A stretch of 64,000 bases of DNA from CBDCMJ01 sp965218875 (GCA_965218875.1 OZ244707.1:2356001-2420000); one strand, 5' to 3'; counted from the first letter of the stretch, positions 38,093-47,181 are shown. Translations and numbers: made by a program. The notes: a model not told the origin generated them from the letters alone.

Positions 38093-38869
38093 CTAGAACA
38101 GCGACTTGGACTGACCGCCGTCTACGTTGATGCAGGCGCCGGTGATGAGGTCCGCCCGGTCTGATGCCAGGAAAGCCACCGTCTCCCCGATGGGTTCCGG
38201 CCAGCCGAATTTGCCGGCGGGCAGGTTGCGGGCGATGAACTCCGCCACCACCTCTGGCGGGTTGTTTTGCTGAAACCGGTCCCAGGAGCTGCCGGGAAAG
38301 TCTATGGAGCCGGGAGCGATGCAGTTGACCCGCACGTTGATGGGCGCCAGTTGCAGCGCCAGGTGCTTGGAGAAGGCAATGAGGCCCGCTTTCGCCGTCA
38401 TGTAGTCTATGGAACCGCCGTGCTCCCGGCCGTAGATGGACGAGATGTTGATAATCCTTCCCCATCCCTGCTCTCTCATGTGGGGCAGCACCATGGCGGT
38501 CAGGCGCACGGCGCTGAACAGGTTTACCTCCAGCCCGTCGCGGAACTGCTCCATGGTGGTCTCTTCCAGCAGGACCGAACCCCGGCGGCCGCCCACGTTG
38601 TTGACCAGAATGTCCGGCTGGCCCAGGTTGGCGATGGTGTCCTCGTAGAAACGCACCGCGTCGCCCTCGACGGTCACGTCGGCTTGGGTGCCGCCGGCCT
38701 GGTATCCCTGAGCGCGGAACTCCTCCAGAGCGCCATCCAGCTGCTCCCGGCCCCGGCCGCAAATGGACACCTTGCAACCCTCCCTGGCCAGGCACTCCGC
38801 CGCATGCCTGCCCAGCCCGTGGCTGCCGCCGGTAATCATCGCTACTTTGCCGCCCAGTCCAAGGTCCAT
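38093..38869 (-). CDS. Short-chain dehydrogenase/reductase
   Basis: A 258-residue classical SDR. It has the cofactor loop MITGGSHGLGRHAAE, the NNVGGRRGSVLLEE segment, the catalytic Ser in INISSIYGREHGG, and the Tyr-Lys pair in DYMTAKAGLIAF. The C-terminus ITGACINVDGGQ is canonical. ATG 38869 follows an AGGAGG ribosome-binding site. The natural substrate is unknown. It converges on the alpha/beta hydrolase gene with 55 bases between. Confidence 0.87.
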   Translation of the reverse strand: MDLGLGGKVAMITGGSHGLGRHAAECLAREGCKVSICGRGREQLDGALEEFRAQGYQAGGTQADVTVEGDAVRFYEDTIANLGQPDILVNNVGGRRGSVLLEETTMEQFRDGLEVNLFSAVRLTAMVLPHMREQGWGRIINISSIYGREHGGSIDYMTAKAGLIAFSKHLALQLAPINVRVNCIAPGSIDFPGSSWDRFQQNNPPEVVAEFIARNLPAGKFGWPEPIGETVAFLASDRADLITGACINVDGGQSKSLF

Positions 38870-39167
38870 GTCGCCTCCTATCGGCCTTTGATACGATTGC
38901 GCGGTCGCCGCCTGCACCCGGATTTTTTCGGGATTGTACGGGGCCCGGCGGACACGCCCGTGCCGCCTCGTTGCTGTGACCGTCCGCCGCACTGGGATAC
39001 CTATTTGCCAGCCGGGGAACGGGTATCCCGCCCGCCCGCGCCGTGGGTCCGGGTCAACGCATCCCCGCCGAGGCCGGGCGCGAACCCGGAACGCGAAGCA
39101 AGGAGATTATAGCCGCTGCCCGGAGTCCTTGCATCCGAGGCGGCGAATCCGGCAGGGCTCACGCGAC

Positions 39168-39198
39168 TGGTCAACCCGCGTCCACTCCCGGCTATAAT
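39168..39198 (+). promoter_or_regulatory. Promoter of the AMACR-like gene
   Basis: A perfect TATAAT (39193-39198) lies 36 bases before the start codon. The best -35 is TGGTCA (39168-39173, four of six) at a long 19-base spacer, so the assignment rests mainly on the -10. Confidence 0.45.
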
Positions 39199-39233
39199 TG
39201 GCCATCCCTTTCCGACGGCCAAGGAGACGAGTC

Positions 39234-40451
39234 ATGCAAGCGCTAGAAGGTGTCAGAGTCCTGGACTTTTGCCGCAACGCCCCCGGGATGTTCTGCACTA
39301 TGGTCCTGGCCGACCTGGGGGCCGAGGTGCTCATGGTGGAGCGGCCCATGACCGGCGACCGGGCGGACTACGAGCGGGTCGTCGCCGAAATCAACAGCCC
39401 GGAAGACGAGCGGAGACGGACCGCCTACAACGCGCTCCAGCGAAACAAGCGCAGCATCGCCCTCAACATGAAGGAGCCGGAATCCCGGGAAATTTTCTAC
39501 CGGCTGGCCGGGGACGCCGACGTGGTGGTGGAAGGGTTCCGGCCCGGCGTCATGGACCGCCTGGGCGCCGGGTACTCGAAGGTCAACGAAATCAATCCCA
39601 GCGTCGTGTACTGTTCCGTGTCCGGTTACGGGCAAGACGGCCCCTACGCGGCCATGGCGGGCCACGACCTCAACTACATATCGCTGGCCGGCGTGCTGAG
39701 CATGATCGGGAATTCGGAGGAGGAGAAGCCGGCCATCCCCCTCAACCTGCTGGCCGATTACGCCGGCGGCGGTCTGTGCGGCGCGGTGGGCATCCTGGCG
39801 GCGCTGCTAGCCCGGCAGACCACGGGAAGGGGACAGTACGTGGACATTGCCATGACCGACGGCGTGATGTACATGATGGCCGCCTTGGTGTCCGGCTTCT
39901 ACCAACGGGGCCATACGACGGCGCGAGGAGGCGACCGCCTCAACGGCGGGACTCCCTACTACAACGTCTACCGCACCAGGGACGGCAAGTACCTCAGCAT
40001 CGCCGCCATCGAGCCCTGGTTCTGGGCCAATCTATGCCGGGCCTTGGGCCGGGCGGACCTGGCCGATAGCCAGACCGCCGGGGGCGGCCGGCGTCAGGAG
40101 GTGCTGCAGTTCCTGGAGCAGACCTTTGCCACGAGGACCCGCGACGAGTGGTTCGAGTTGTTGAAGGACCGCAACATTTCGGTGGGTAAGGTGTATTCGC
40201 TGGAGGAGGCGCTGGCCGATCCCCACGTGGCCCACCGGGGCATGGTGGTGGAGGTCGACGCCCCGGATATTCCGGGGGGAAAAGTGTCCCAGGTTGGCAT
40301 CTCCATCCGGCTGTCGGAGACGCCGGGCCAGGTCCGCCGCGTGGGCGCCGTGACCGGCCGTCACACGGTGGAGGTGCTGGAGGGCTTGGGCTACACCAAA
40401 GACGAGATAAGCGACTTGACGCTCCGGCAGGTTGTGCAGCAAGCAGACTGA
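39234..40451 (+). CDS. CaiB/BaiF family protein, alpha-methylacyl-CoA racemase-like
   Basis: A 405-residue family III CoA-transferase fold. Unlike the pair at 14.7-17.2 kb it carries both catalytic residues of alpha-methylacyl-CoA racemases: His in GHDLNYISLAGVLSMIG and Asp in LLADYAGGGLCGAVGI. It may therefore racemise 2-methyl-branched acyl-CoAs and not transfer CoA. The N-terminus MQALEGVRVLDFCRNAPG and GRGQYVDIAMTDGV are family signatures. ATG 39234 follows AAGGAG by seven bases. It converges on a short-chain dehydrogenase. Confidence 0.87.
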   Translation: MQALEGVRVLDFCRNAPGMFCTMVLADLGAEVLMVERPMTGDRADYERVVAEINSPEDERRRTAYNALQRNKRSIALNMKEPESREIFYRLAGDADVVVEGFRPGVMDRLGAGYSKVNEINPSVVYCSVSGYGQDGPYAAMAGHDLNYISLAGVLSMIGNSEEEKPAIPLNLLADYAGGGLCGAVGILAALLARQTTGRGQYVDIAMTDGVMYMMAALVSGFYQRGHTTARGGDRLNGGTPYYNVYRTRDGKYLSIAAIEPWFWANLCRALGRADLADSQTAGGGRRQEVLQFLEQTFATRTRDEWFELLKDRNISVGKVYSLEEALADPHVAHRGMVVEVDAPDIPGGKVSQVGISIRLSETPGQVRRVGAVTGRHTVEVLEGLGYTKDEISDLTLRQVVQQAD

Positions 40452-40475
40452 CGAGGAACTCCGGGGCAAGCGTTG

Positions 40476-41225
40476 CTATTCGGCGAAGCGCCCGCCATCG
40501 ATGACCAGCTCGCTGCCGGTAACGAAGGACGACTCGTCGGACGCCAGGTAGAGGGCTCCGTAGGCAACGTCCTCCGGCTGGCCCAGCCGCCCCAGAGGAG
40601 TCTTGTCTATTCGGTCCTGGCGATAGTAGCCTTCGGCCAACAGGTCCGCGGTCATCGAGGTCTCCACGGTGCCGGGGTGAATCGAGTTGGCCCGTATGCC
40701 CTCCCTGGCGTACTGGATGGCCGTGGACTTGGTCAGCAGCCGCACCGCGCCCTTGGACGCGTTGTACGCGGACTGGTCGTGGCTGCCTATGAGGCCGGCG
40801 ATGGAGGACATGTTGATGATCGAGCCTCCGCCCGCCTTGCGCATTTCCGGTATCGCCTGCTTGGTCCCCAGGAAGACGCCCTTGGCGTTGATATTGAAAA
40901 CCAGGTCCCACTCTTCACTGGTGGTGTCCTCCACCCGGTGGGTGCGGTAAATCCCGGCGTTGTTGACCAGCACGTCCAGCTTGCCGAAGCGGCTGACCGT
41001 GGCGGCTATGCCCTGCCGCCAGCTTTCTTCGTCGGTAACGTCCAGGTGGACAAAGAGGCATTCCGCCCCCGTTTCGTTGATCTCGGCCTCGGTTTTCCTT
41101 CCCTCTTCGTCCAGCAGGTCGCCGATGACCACCTTGGCCCCCTCACGGGCGAACAGCCTAGCCTGGGCGGCCCCAATACCCCGGGCGCCGCCGCTGATGA
41201 ACGCCACCTTGTTTTCCAGTCGCAT
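40476..41225 (-). CDS. Short-chain dehydrogenase/reductase
   Basis: A 249-residue classical SDR with the cofactor loop FISGGARGIGAAQAR, an NNAGIYRTHRVED segment, catalytic Ser in INMSSIAGLIGSH, Tyr-Lys in AYNASKGAVRLL and the C-terminal VTGSELVIDGG. Its features suit a 3-hydroxyacyl or hydroxysteroid-type dehydrogenase, but the substrate is not defined. ATG 41225 follows GGAGGGACC. The gene lies head-to-head with a repeat-bearing gap. Confidence 0.87.
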   Translation of the reverse strand: MRLENKVAFISGGARGIGAAQARLFAREGAKVVIGDLLDEEGRKTEAEINETGAECLFVHLDVTDEESWRQGIAATVSRFGKLDVLVNNAGIYRTHRVEDTTSEEWDLVFNINAKGVFLGTKQAIPEMRKAGGGSIINMSSIAGLIGSHDQSAYNASKGAVRLLTKSTAIQYAREGIRANSIHPGTVETSMTADLLAEGYYRQDRIDKTPLGRLGQPEDVAYGALYLASDESSFVTGSELVIDGGRFAE

Positions 41226-41500
41226 TTTCACGGTCCCTCCGGCCAATATGCGCTCGATTGTATTACTCGGGTCGGGCAAGTCAAGGCCAGGGCACGCGCC
41301 TTATGATTATCCCGATCACTATCCCGTCGTTCAGGACGCCATCCCCGACGTCGTTTTCGATGCTGCTCACCACGTCGTTCCCAGCGGTTCTGTGGGCGGC
41401 GGCATCGTGTTTGACCCTTGAAAGGGCCGGGGATAGAATGTGCAGGGATCGGAGAGGCGGACGGCCTGGGCGATGGATGGGGCGGCGAGTATAGGGAGAG

Positions 41501-41680
41501 CCGATTGCCGGCGTGGGGAGAGGCCGGGGTTTTTAATTTCAGGGCCATTGTGAGCCATCTTGAGCCATGGGCCTGAGTGGCGGTTTGGTAGATTTGGCAG
41601 GGCGCTAATAGCTGCCTATTAACAGCGTAGGGAGTCGGCACCGGAGGGGGCAAGGGGGGAGTGTCGGGAGTTTTGGAGGA
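41501..41680 (+). repeat. Dispersed non-coding repeat, copy B
   Basis: The second copy of the element at 17356-17532, in the same orientation. It shares the T-rich tract before AATTTCAG, the conserved TAGCTGCCTATT and ACAGCGTAGGGAGT blocks and the GGCAAGGGGG end. It occupies most of the gap between the SDR gene and a decayed lipoprotein gene; the rest of this 500-base gap shows nothing else. Confidence 0.75.
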
Positions 41681-41727
41681 GGGGGGAGGCCGCCGCGCTG
41701 GAGCCGGTATTGGGACGGGACCTTGAA

Positions 41728-42118
41728 ATGGGCGGGATCATCGCAGCCCTTCTGCTGCTCCTGGCCGCGTGTGGCGAAGGTCGCCCCGGGTCCCCGGCTT
41801 CCGATTGACCCAGTTCCACGGGGCGCCAACTCCGGCAGCCCCGCCGGAGGCTGTAGGCACGCCGGACCCGGCGTCCGGGCATCTTCGCGCCCCTTGGTCT
41901 GGATGGCTAGGAAGACGCCCGCGGGTCCGTCGATGCGCTGGGAGTGACCTTCAGCTTCGCAACTCACAGGGGGAGGCGGGGTGACTCAAGCGGTGCAAGT
42001 AACGGAGTTTCCCACGACCTTTATCGTTGACGGCGAGGGTTGCGTATTTCGCAGACACGTCGGCGACCTTGACGAAGGCAAGATTGTCCGCATCGTCCGA
42101 GAAACGGGCCGGGGCTAG
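41728..42118 (+). pseudogene. Decayed TlpA/thioredoxin-like lipoprotein gene
   Basis: The remains of an exported thiol-disulfide protein. ATG 41728 opens a lipoprotein signal (MGGIIAALLLLLAACGEG) and the frame stops at 41806-41808. Downstream, in another frame, LGVTFSFATHRGR (~41930-41970) resembles the middle of a redoxin domain. A further frame from 41981 reads VTQAVQVTEFPTTFIVDGEG and FRRHVGDLDEG, the typical C-terminal half of TlpA/ResA proteins. At least one stop and two frame changes separate the pieces, and no CxxC active site is recoverable. Clearly inactive as read; sequencing error alone is unlikely. Confidence 0.7.
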
Positions 42119-42183
42119 GCGTCAACGCCTCGGGCGCCGGGGGCCTGCCCGGCAGGTCGTCCCCCGGCCATGAGTGTCCGGGG

Positions 42184-42666
42184 ATGAGCCCCCTGGACTG
42201 GATTCTCCTGGTCATTCGCTGGGCCCACGGCTTGGCGGCGGTGGCCTGGGTGGGGGGAGGGATTTTCTACCTGATGGTGTGGCGTCCCGTTGCCGCCAGG
42301 TCCCCGGCGCTTCGGGAGATGGCACAAGACCTGGGGCCCGAGTTTAGGGGTCTCGTCAACACCGCCATCATGGTCCTATTGCTCACCGGGGTGATCCTGT
42401 CGGTAGCCCGGCTCACCGAGGACGCGGCCAGCGTACCCTACGTGGCGGTGCTGGCAGTCAAAATTCTCCTGGCGGCCTACATGTTCTACGTCGTGCGGTT
42501 CCTGCGCCGGCGCAGCTATCCCGAGGAACTGGCCGCCGGGACCGGCCGCTGGGAAAGGCTCCGGACGGCCGCCAGTGGGACTACGGCGGTCCTGGTCACC
42601 GGGGTGGTAGTCTTCGGCTTGTCCGATGTGCTGACCTTCTTGTTCGAAGACGGGCTGCGCGGGTAG
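42184..42666 (+). CDS. CopD-like integral membrane protein
   Basis: A 160-residue protein with four predicted membrane helices, about residues 5-32, 57-77, 85-107 and 129-152. The first helix contains His and Trp (LVIRWAHGLAAVAWVGGG), a feature of the CopD/DUF2269-like groups that may bind haem or copper. Between helices three and four is a basic loop RFLRRRSYPEE. The function is not established. It starts 65 bases after the decayed thioredoxin-like lipoprotein gene in the same direction, a pairing that fits a former redox/metal unit. Confidence 0.72.
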   Translation: MSPLDWILLVIRWAHGLAAVAWVGGGIFYLMVWRPVAARSPALREMAQDLGPEFRGLVNTAIMVLLLTGVILSVARLTEDAASVPYVAVLAVKILLAAYMFYVVRFLRRRSYPEELAAGTGRWERLRTAASGTTAVLVTGVVVFGLSDVLTFLFEDGLRG

Positions 42667-42694
42667 CGGGAAGGCCGGGTACCCGCGGCATGAA

Positions 42695-42822
42695 GGGTCT
42701 TTCAGTTGCCATCCTGAGCGTAGCCGAAGGGTCTCTTCGCCGTAGGGGAGATTCTTCGCTGCGCTCAGAATGACGTGGTTTGCGCTCAGAATGACGTGAT
42801 TTAGAGGCCGGCAATTGAATGC
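42695..42822 (+). repeat. Dispersed repeat R1 (forward copy)
   Basis: Contains GGGTCTTTCAGTTG, AGATTCTTCGCTGCGCTCAG and TCAGAATGACGT (twice), ending TTTAGAGGCCGGCAATTGAATG. The reverse complement of 48257-48383 aligns along its length. It belongs to the widespread family of non-coding repeats recognisable by GATTCTTCGCT-GCGCTCAGAATGAC. Confidence 0.8.
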
Positions 42823-42948
42823 CCCTGCTGCGGCATGAGGCGTGACGCCCGGGTTTTGCGACCCGACATAAGCTAAATAACCCCGGTAATGCCCCGTGAA
42901 ATGCCGCCGCGGCGGTTGAGCCGCCGATTCTCGGACGTGGGAGCAGAC

Positions 42949-43131
42949 TTGAAGAAAGACCTTATGGAGATACTAGCCTGCCCCGTTTGCAAGGGCGAGT
43001 TGGAGCTGGCGGCGGAAGCCGAGGATGGGGATGAGGTGATAACCGGGTCCCTGACCTGCGGGAGGTGTCCGGAGACTTACCCAATCAGCGACGCCGTCCC
43101 CAACCTGCTCCCCCCGGAAATGCGGGCCTGA
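42949..43131 (+). CDS. Trm112-like small zinc-ribbon protein
   Basis: A 60-residue protein of the Trm112/UPF0434 family. It reads LKKDLMEILACPVCKGELEL, then TCGRCPETYPISDAVPNLLPP, with two CxxC pairs able to bind zinc. Eukaryotic and archaeal relatives activate methyltransferases of tRNA, rRNA and release factors, so a similar partner role is possible. I chose TTG 42949, preceded by GGGAG, because family members begin MKKDLM or similar; the longer open frame from 42889 adds an unrelated Arg-rich stretch. Confidence 0.82.
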   Translation: MKKDLMEILACPVCKGELELAAEAEDGDEVITGSLTCGRCPETYPISDAVPNLLPPEMRA

Positions 43132-43357
43132 AGGCTATGCATTTAGGGCGGGTGCGGTTTAGATGGGACGAGCGGCGGTATCAGATGCCGGGGCCTCTCC
43201 GCCGGAGGCGCTGGTGCTTCACCGGCGGCTTCGGGAGGGACCCAGCTAGGGGATTTCGGAGCAGCACGGCGGGAGCGCTGGCATGGGCAAGAAACCGGAC
43301 CGAGTTAGTTGTTAACGGGTCCCTTGGACATCTGCCCACGACTCAGTAGGAAATCGT

Positions 43358-45001
43358 ATGCGATGGCTTAGCTCCTACGACTACAGCCTTCGAAGATTCT
43401 CGGGCGACGTCTTCGGCGGCGTTACGGCGACGGTGGTGGCCCTGCCGATTGCGCTGGCCTTCGGCGTGGCCTCCGGCCTGGGACCCATCGCCGGGTTATA
43501 CGGCGCCATCGCCGTGGGCTTCTTCGCGGCGGTGTTCGGAGGCACACCCTCGCAAATATCCGGTCCCACCGGGCCAATGACCATCGCCATGGCGGTGGTA
43601 GTCACGCAACATGCCGACAACTTCGCCGAGGCCTTCACCATTGTCATGCTGGCCGGCCTGCTCCAGATTGCCCTGGGGGTGCTGAGAATCGGCAGCTTCG
43701 TTTCCTATACCCCCTACTCGGTAATCTCCGGGTTCATGTCGGGCATCGGCATAATCATCATAGTGATCCAGTCCCTGCCCTTCCTCGGGGCCGTCACCGT
43801 CTCGGGCGGACCGATCAACTCCATCCAAGCCTGGCCTGACGCCATAGCCAACCTCAACTACAATGCCCTCAGCGTGGGCGCCATCGCCCTGGGGGTAGGC
43901 ATACTCTGGCCCCTCAAACTTCGCAAATTCATGCCCTCTCCCCTGGCCGCCCTGGTCATCGGCACCCTCGTCGCCTTCTTCTGGCTCAGCAACGCCCCGG
44001 TCATCGGGGCGGTGCCCAGCGGCTTGCCCACCGTGCAATTGCCGGAACTCTCCCCCGGCTTTCTCGCCGGCGCGATACAACCGGCATTCATTCTCGCCCT
44101 CCTGGGCTCGATCGACAGCCTCCTGACTTCCCTGGTGGCCGACTCCCTCACCCGCACCCGCCACAGGCCCAACCGTGAGCTGGTGGGCCAGGGACTCGGC
44201 AATACGATAGGCGGCCTGATAGGCGCCCTTCCCGGCGCCGGGGCCACCATGGGCACCGTGGTGAACATTCGCGCCGGAGGCCGCACCCCGGTCTCCGGCG
44301 CCCTGCGCTCCATCCTCCTCCTGGTCCTGGTCTTGGGACTGGGGAAAATAACCGAGCCCATTCCTCACGCCGTTCTCGCCGGGATACTGATCAAAATCGG
44401 CTGGGACATCATAGACTGGCGCTTTATCATCCGTATCCGGCACATCCAGCGTCACTATATCCTGGTCATGCTGATCACCTTCTTCCTCACCGTGTTCGTG
44501 GACCTGGTGACAGCCGTGGCCCTGGGGCTGATTGCCGCCGGAATCGCGCGGGCCCAGGAGTCTCGACGGGAGGAGATGGACAGCGTGGTGTCCGTGCCAA
44601 TGCTGGACCAGAAGTTTTTCTCCGGCCAGGCGGACGCGGCCGAATTCGATCCCTACGCGGCCCGAGTCGGGATGGTGGCCCTGCGGGGCCGTTTCTCCGT
44701 CGCTTCCTCCAACGAGCTTGTCCGGGTGATTGGCGCAGACATCAAGGACCACGAGGTCGTGGTCTTCGACTTCTCAAACACTACCCACATGGACGACAGC
44801 GCCGCCCTCATAGTGGAACAGCTCATAGACACCGCTTCCGACGAAAACACCGAATGCATCGTGATGAATCTCTCCGGCCCAGTTGCCGACGCCCTCAACG
44901 CTCTCAACGTATTCAAGAACCTACCCAAAGACCGCTTCGTGGACAACCTGGACGAGGCCAGGGTCCTGGCCAGGAATCTCCTTGGCGACGAGGCCGAATA
45001 A
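43358..45001 (+). CDS. SulP-family anion transporter with STAS domain
   Basis: A 547-residue inner-membrane transporter. The membrane part (about 1-405) begins DVFGGVTATVVALPIALAFG, and contains the SulP signature around SGPTGPMTIAMAVVV and a GLGNTIGGLIGALPGAGATM loop. A cytoplasmic STAS domain occupies residues ~425-540 with FDFSNTTHMDDSAALIVEQL. Substrates of the family are sulfate, bicarbonate and other anions including selenate, and the sequence does not decide among them. ATG 43358 follows AGTAGGAAA. Confidence 0.9.
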   Translation: MRWLSSYDYSLRRFSGDVFGGVTATVVALPIALAFGVASGLGPIAGLYGAIAVGFFAAVFGGTPSQISGPTGPMTIAMAVVVTQHADNFAEAFTIVMLAGLLQIALGVLRIGSFVSYTPYSVISGFMSGIGIIIIVIQSLPFLGAVTVSGGPINSIQAWPDAIANLNYNALSVGAIALGVGILWPLKLRKFMPSPLAALVIGTLVAFFWLSNAPVIGAVPSGLPTVQLPELSPGFLAGAIQPAFILALLGSIDSLLTSLVADSLTRTRHRPNRELVGQGLGNTIGGLIGALPGAGATMGTVVNIRAGGRTPVSGALRSILLLVLVLGLGKITEPIPHAVLAGILIKIGWDIIDWRFIIRIRHIQRHYILVMLITFFLTVFVDLVTAVALGLIAAGIARAQESRREEMDSVVSVPMLDQKFFSGQADAAEFDPYAARVGMVALRGRFSVASSNELVRVIGADIKDHEVVVFDFSNTTHMDDSAALIVEQLIDTASDENTECIVMNLSGPVADALNALNVFKNLPKDRFVDNLDEARVLARNLLGDEAE

Positions 45002-45448
45002 GTCCCATTAGCCTCGCCGGAAATAGCGCTTCCAACCCGGCCGAGGGCATCACCGGCAGTCCCGGAGCCGCAGCCCCCCTCGGGAAAGGATGTCCATATC
45101 GACCGGACGCAGGACGGAACAATGCCGGGCGAGGGAGCAGTGAAGGTGTCCGGGGGCAGTGACGGCCTATCGCCCTGGATATAGAGGACTTTGAAAACCG
45201 CGCTGAGCTGTGAGGGCGGGCCGTAGAGCTTCTCTTCCGGAACGTGAAACTGCGGTCCGGCTAAACCGGGGAGGGGCCTACCGGGGTAGGGTCAACCACC
45301 CGGAGATCCCGATGTTGCTGCCGGGGCTGTCCGGCTGGGTACGGGGCGGTGCCGGCTAACCCCTGGGCCAGCTGGCCCGACCTTCAAACTTGGCTCGAAA
45401 ACGGGGTGATAGCAGCGGAAAACGGCCTGCCGAAAGACCTCGCAGGCC
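45002..45448. other. Intergenic region between convergent SulP and selenoprotein genes
   Basis: About 445 bases with no credible coding frame. It contains the hairpin at 45424-45448 described separately; no other structure stands out. Confidence 0.4.
45424..45448 (-). terminator. Terminator-like hairpin after the selenoprotein gene
   Basis: GGCCTGC (45424-45430) and GCAGGCC (45442-45448) form a perfect stem directly after the selenoprotein stop. On the minus strand it is followed by GTTTTCC, a weak T-run, so it is a plausible terminator for this operon. Confidence 0.55.
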
Positions 45449-46000
45449 CTATTGGGCGCCGCCCACCAGCACGCCGACCACCAGCGGGGCCAACTCCTCG
45501 GCCCGCCGGCGTAGTTGCTCCCGGCTCAGGTTCTCGATGGGGTGAGGGGTGTAAATGGTGGGGTAATCGGGCGCTCCCCACATCTTGGCCATTCCCTCCG
45601 CCGTGGGGATGAAGCGGTCGGTGCAAATGGTGGCTGAGGGTATACCGGCATTCTCCACGTGAATCCCGTCGTGCACACTGCACGCGCTGCACGACCCTCA
45701 ATCACCCACCGCCACTATGACCGAGTCGCAGCTTGCCGCCAGCTCTCTGATGGCCGCCGGGTCGGCGGGCTTGGACGCGCTGGGCTTTCGGTGCCACCTT
45801 ACCTCGGCGATCTCGTAGCGGGTGCGGAGCACCTCCGCCAGTTCTTCCAGCAGCACGTCGGCGTTGCGCTTGCTGTCGTCGATTAGGCCCACCCGCGCGC
45901 CGGCCAGGGTGGGCAATCGAGGCGCGCCGTCGAAGGGCGCCACGACGGCCTGGGTGGTGGGGTTGACCAATAGGTGCTCGTTTTCTCCAGCCATGTTCAT
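45449..46000 (-). CDS. UGSC-family selenoprotein (in-frame TGA read as selenocysteine)
   Basis: Read through one TGA (45698-45700) this is a 183-residue protein. The first 100 residues end VIVAVGD, the TGA follows, then GSCSACSVHDGIHVENAG in the same frame. The result, D-Sec-G-S-C-S-A-C, is the signature that names the UGSC selenoprotein family. The downstream part includes TDRFIPTAEGMAKMWGAPDY and YTPHPIENLSREQLRRR. No signal peptide is seen. The redox motif Sec-Gly-Ser-Cys suggests a thiol or selenol oxidoreductase, but the reaction is unknown. ATG 46000 overlaps the stop of the upstream gene as ATGA. The selenium machinery is not in this window. Confidence 0.85.
45668..45695 (-). promoter_or_regulatory. 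Candidate bacterial SECIS hairpin
   Basis: Two bases after the TGA, GTCGTGCA (45695-45688) pairs perfectly with TGCACGAC (45675-45668) over eight base pairs with the 12-base loop GCGCGTGCAGTG. Position and loop G/U content suit a bacterial SECIS bound by SelB, although the stem begins closer to the TGA than in the E. coli model. Confidence 0.55.
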
Positions 46001-47073
46001 TGCCTCCCCCGGTTGGCGCTGACTTCTTTGGTTACCGCCGTGGACGCCACCTTGGGGCCCCAGCTTGGGATCACCGAGGACATGTTGGACTCCTCTCCCC
46101 CGGCAAACACCAAGAGGATGTCGTCCGCGTGGGGAATCAGGGGCAGCCGCCGCTGGTAGTCCTCCTCATCCAACGGGGCCGCCAGGACCCGGGCGTTCTT
46201 CAGGTCGGCGACCGAGCGGCGGACGTTGGAGTGCAGGTAGTCCCGTACCTGTTCCTTGGTCCAGTCCTGCCACAGGGCGGCGTTGCCGGCGACGGTTACC
46301 ACGACCTGCCCTTGCCGGACGCCGGGCCCTGACTCGCCCACGGAGCCGGAGGTGGACATACTGGTCCCCAGGGTGGAGGCGGTGTCGGCTATCGCGTAGA
46401 GGATGGCTTGGGGGTCACCCACTGCCCGCACCTGCCGCGGCGCCTCGCCGGCGAAAACCGTAACCGTGCTCTGGTCCGGGGAAAAGCCTCGCTCGACGTG
46501 CAGCGGCAGCCAGTGGGTCTCGGTCTCGGCTTCGGCAATGCAGTAAGTGTACTTGCCTGGATGGCCGATGACGCTGCGGTCGAACAGCCCCGGTACGGCG
46601 GCGCAGGCGTTCATCAGAATCAGCCGGACGGCCCGGCCTATGGTGGCGTTGGCCCGGTTGCCGGGACCGAAGAGGTTGTTGCGGGAGTTGATGCCCAGGC
46701 GTTGGGCTTCGGGACCGTTGACTACCAGGAGAATTCCGGCCCCGCCCATGCTGGAGGATGGCCCCACCAGGTTGAAAATCGGGTCCAGCATGGCCTCGAC
46801 GCCCGCCAGCACCACCGGCAGGTATTCCGGCAAGCACCCGGCCATCACCGAGTTGGCGGCGACGGTGGACACCGTGATCTCCCGACGTCGCTCCGGTATC
46901 TCACCGACGACGTCGTGGGGAGGACGGCCCGCGTGCTCCAGGAATTGGTTGACCCGGTCTACCGTTGGAGGGACCACGGGGAGGCCGTCGGTCCAGCCCA
47001 ACTCGTAACACCGCTCGATAGCCTCGAGAGCGCTGTTCCAACTGACGGTTACCGTCTCAGCCGGGTCGGTCAA
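45997..47073 (-). CDS. Unrecognised protein with DGLPVVPPT motif, coupled to the selenoprotein
   Basis: A 358-residue protein I cannot assign to a named family. It opens LTDPAETVTVSWNSALEAIE and carries ELGWTDGLPVVPPTVDRV near residues 23-40, then VAANSVMAGCLPEYLPVV, GPSSSMGGAGILLVVNGP, and NRANATIGRAVRLILMN. No signal peptide or strong membrane segment is evident. Start TTG 47073 is set by GGAGG nine bases upstream; the longer frame to 47121 lacks such a site. Its stop overlaps the UGSC gene start, implying that the two products work together, perhaps as subunits of one enzyme. Confidence 0.78.
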   Translation of the reverse strand: MTDPAETVTVSWNSALEAIERCYELGWTDGLPVVPPTVDRVNQFLEHAGRPPHDVVGEIPERRREITVSTVAANSVMAGCLPEYLPVVLAGVEAMLDPIFNLVGPSSSMGGAGILLVVNGPEAQRLGINSRNNLFGPGNRANATIGRAVRLILMNACAAVPGLFDRSVIGHPGKYTYCIAEAETETHWLPLHVERGFSPDQSTVTVFAGEAPRQVRAVGDPQAILYAIADTASTLGTSMSTSGSVGESGPGVRQGQVVVTVAGNAALWQDWTKEQVRDYLHSNVRRSVADLKNARVLAAPLDEEDYQRRLPLIPHADDILLVFAGGEESNMSSVIPSWGPKVASTAVTKEVSANRGRQ

Positions 47074-47181
47074 CGATTGGCGCCTCCTGTTTGGCGGGCC
47101 TGCCCGGCCGAGCCGCTCCAAATGTGGCCTAGCCCCCCGGAGGGTTGCCTCGCCCGGCGGGATAGACCAACGGGCGGCGGG

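Noticed and set aside
45698..46000. Two separate genes, a 100-residue protein and a 75-residue protein
   Set aside because: Both halves share one frame across a single TGA inside the UGSC motif, so one selenoprotein explains them better.
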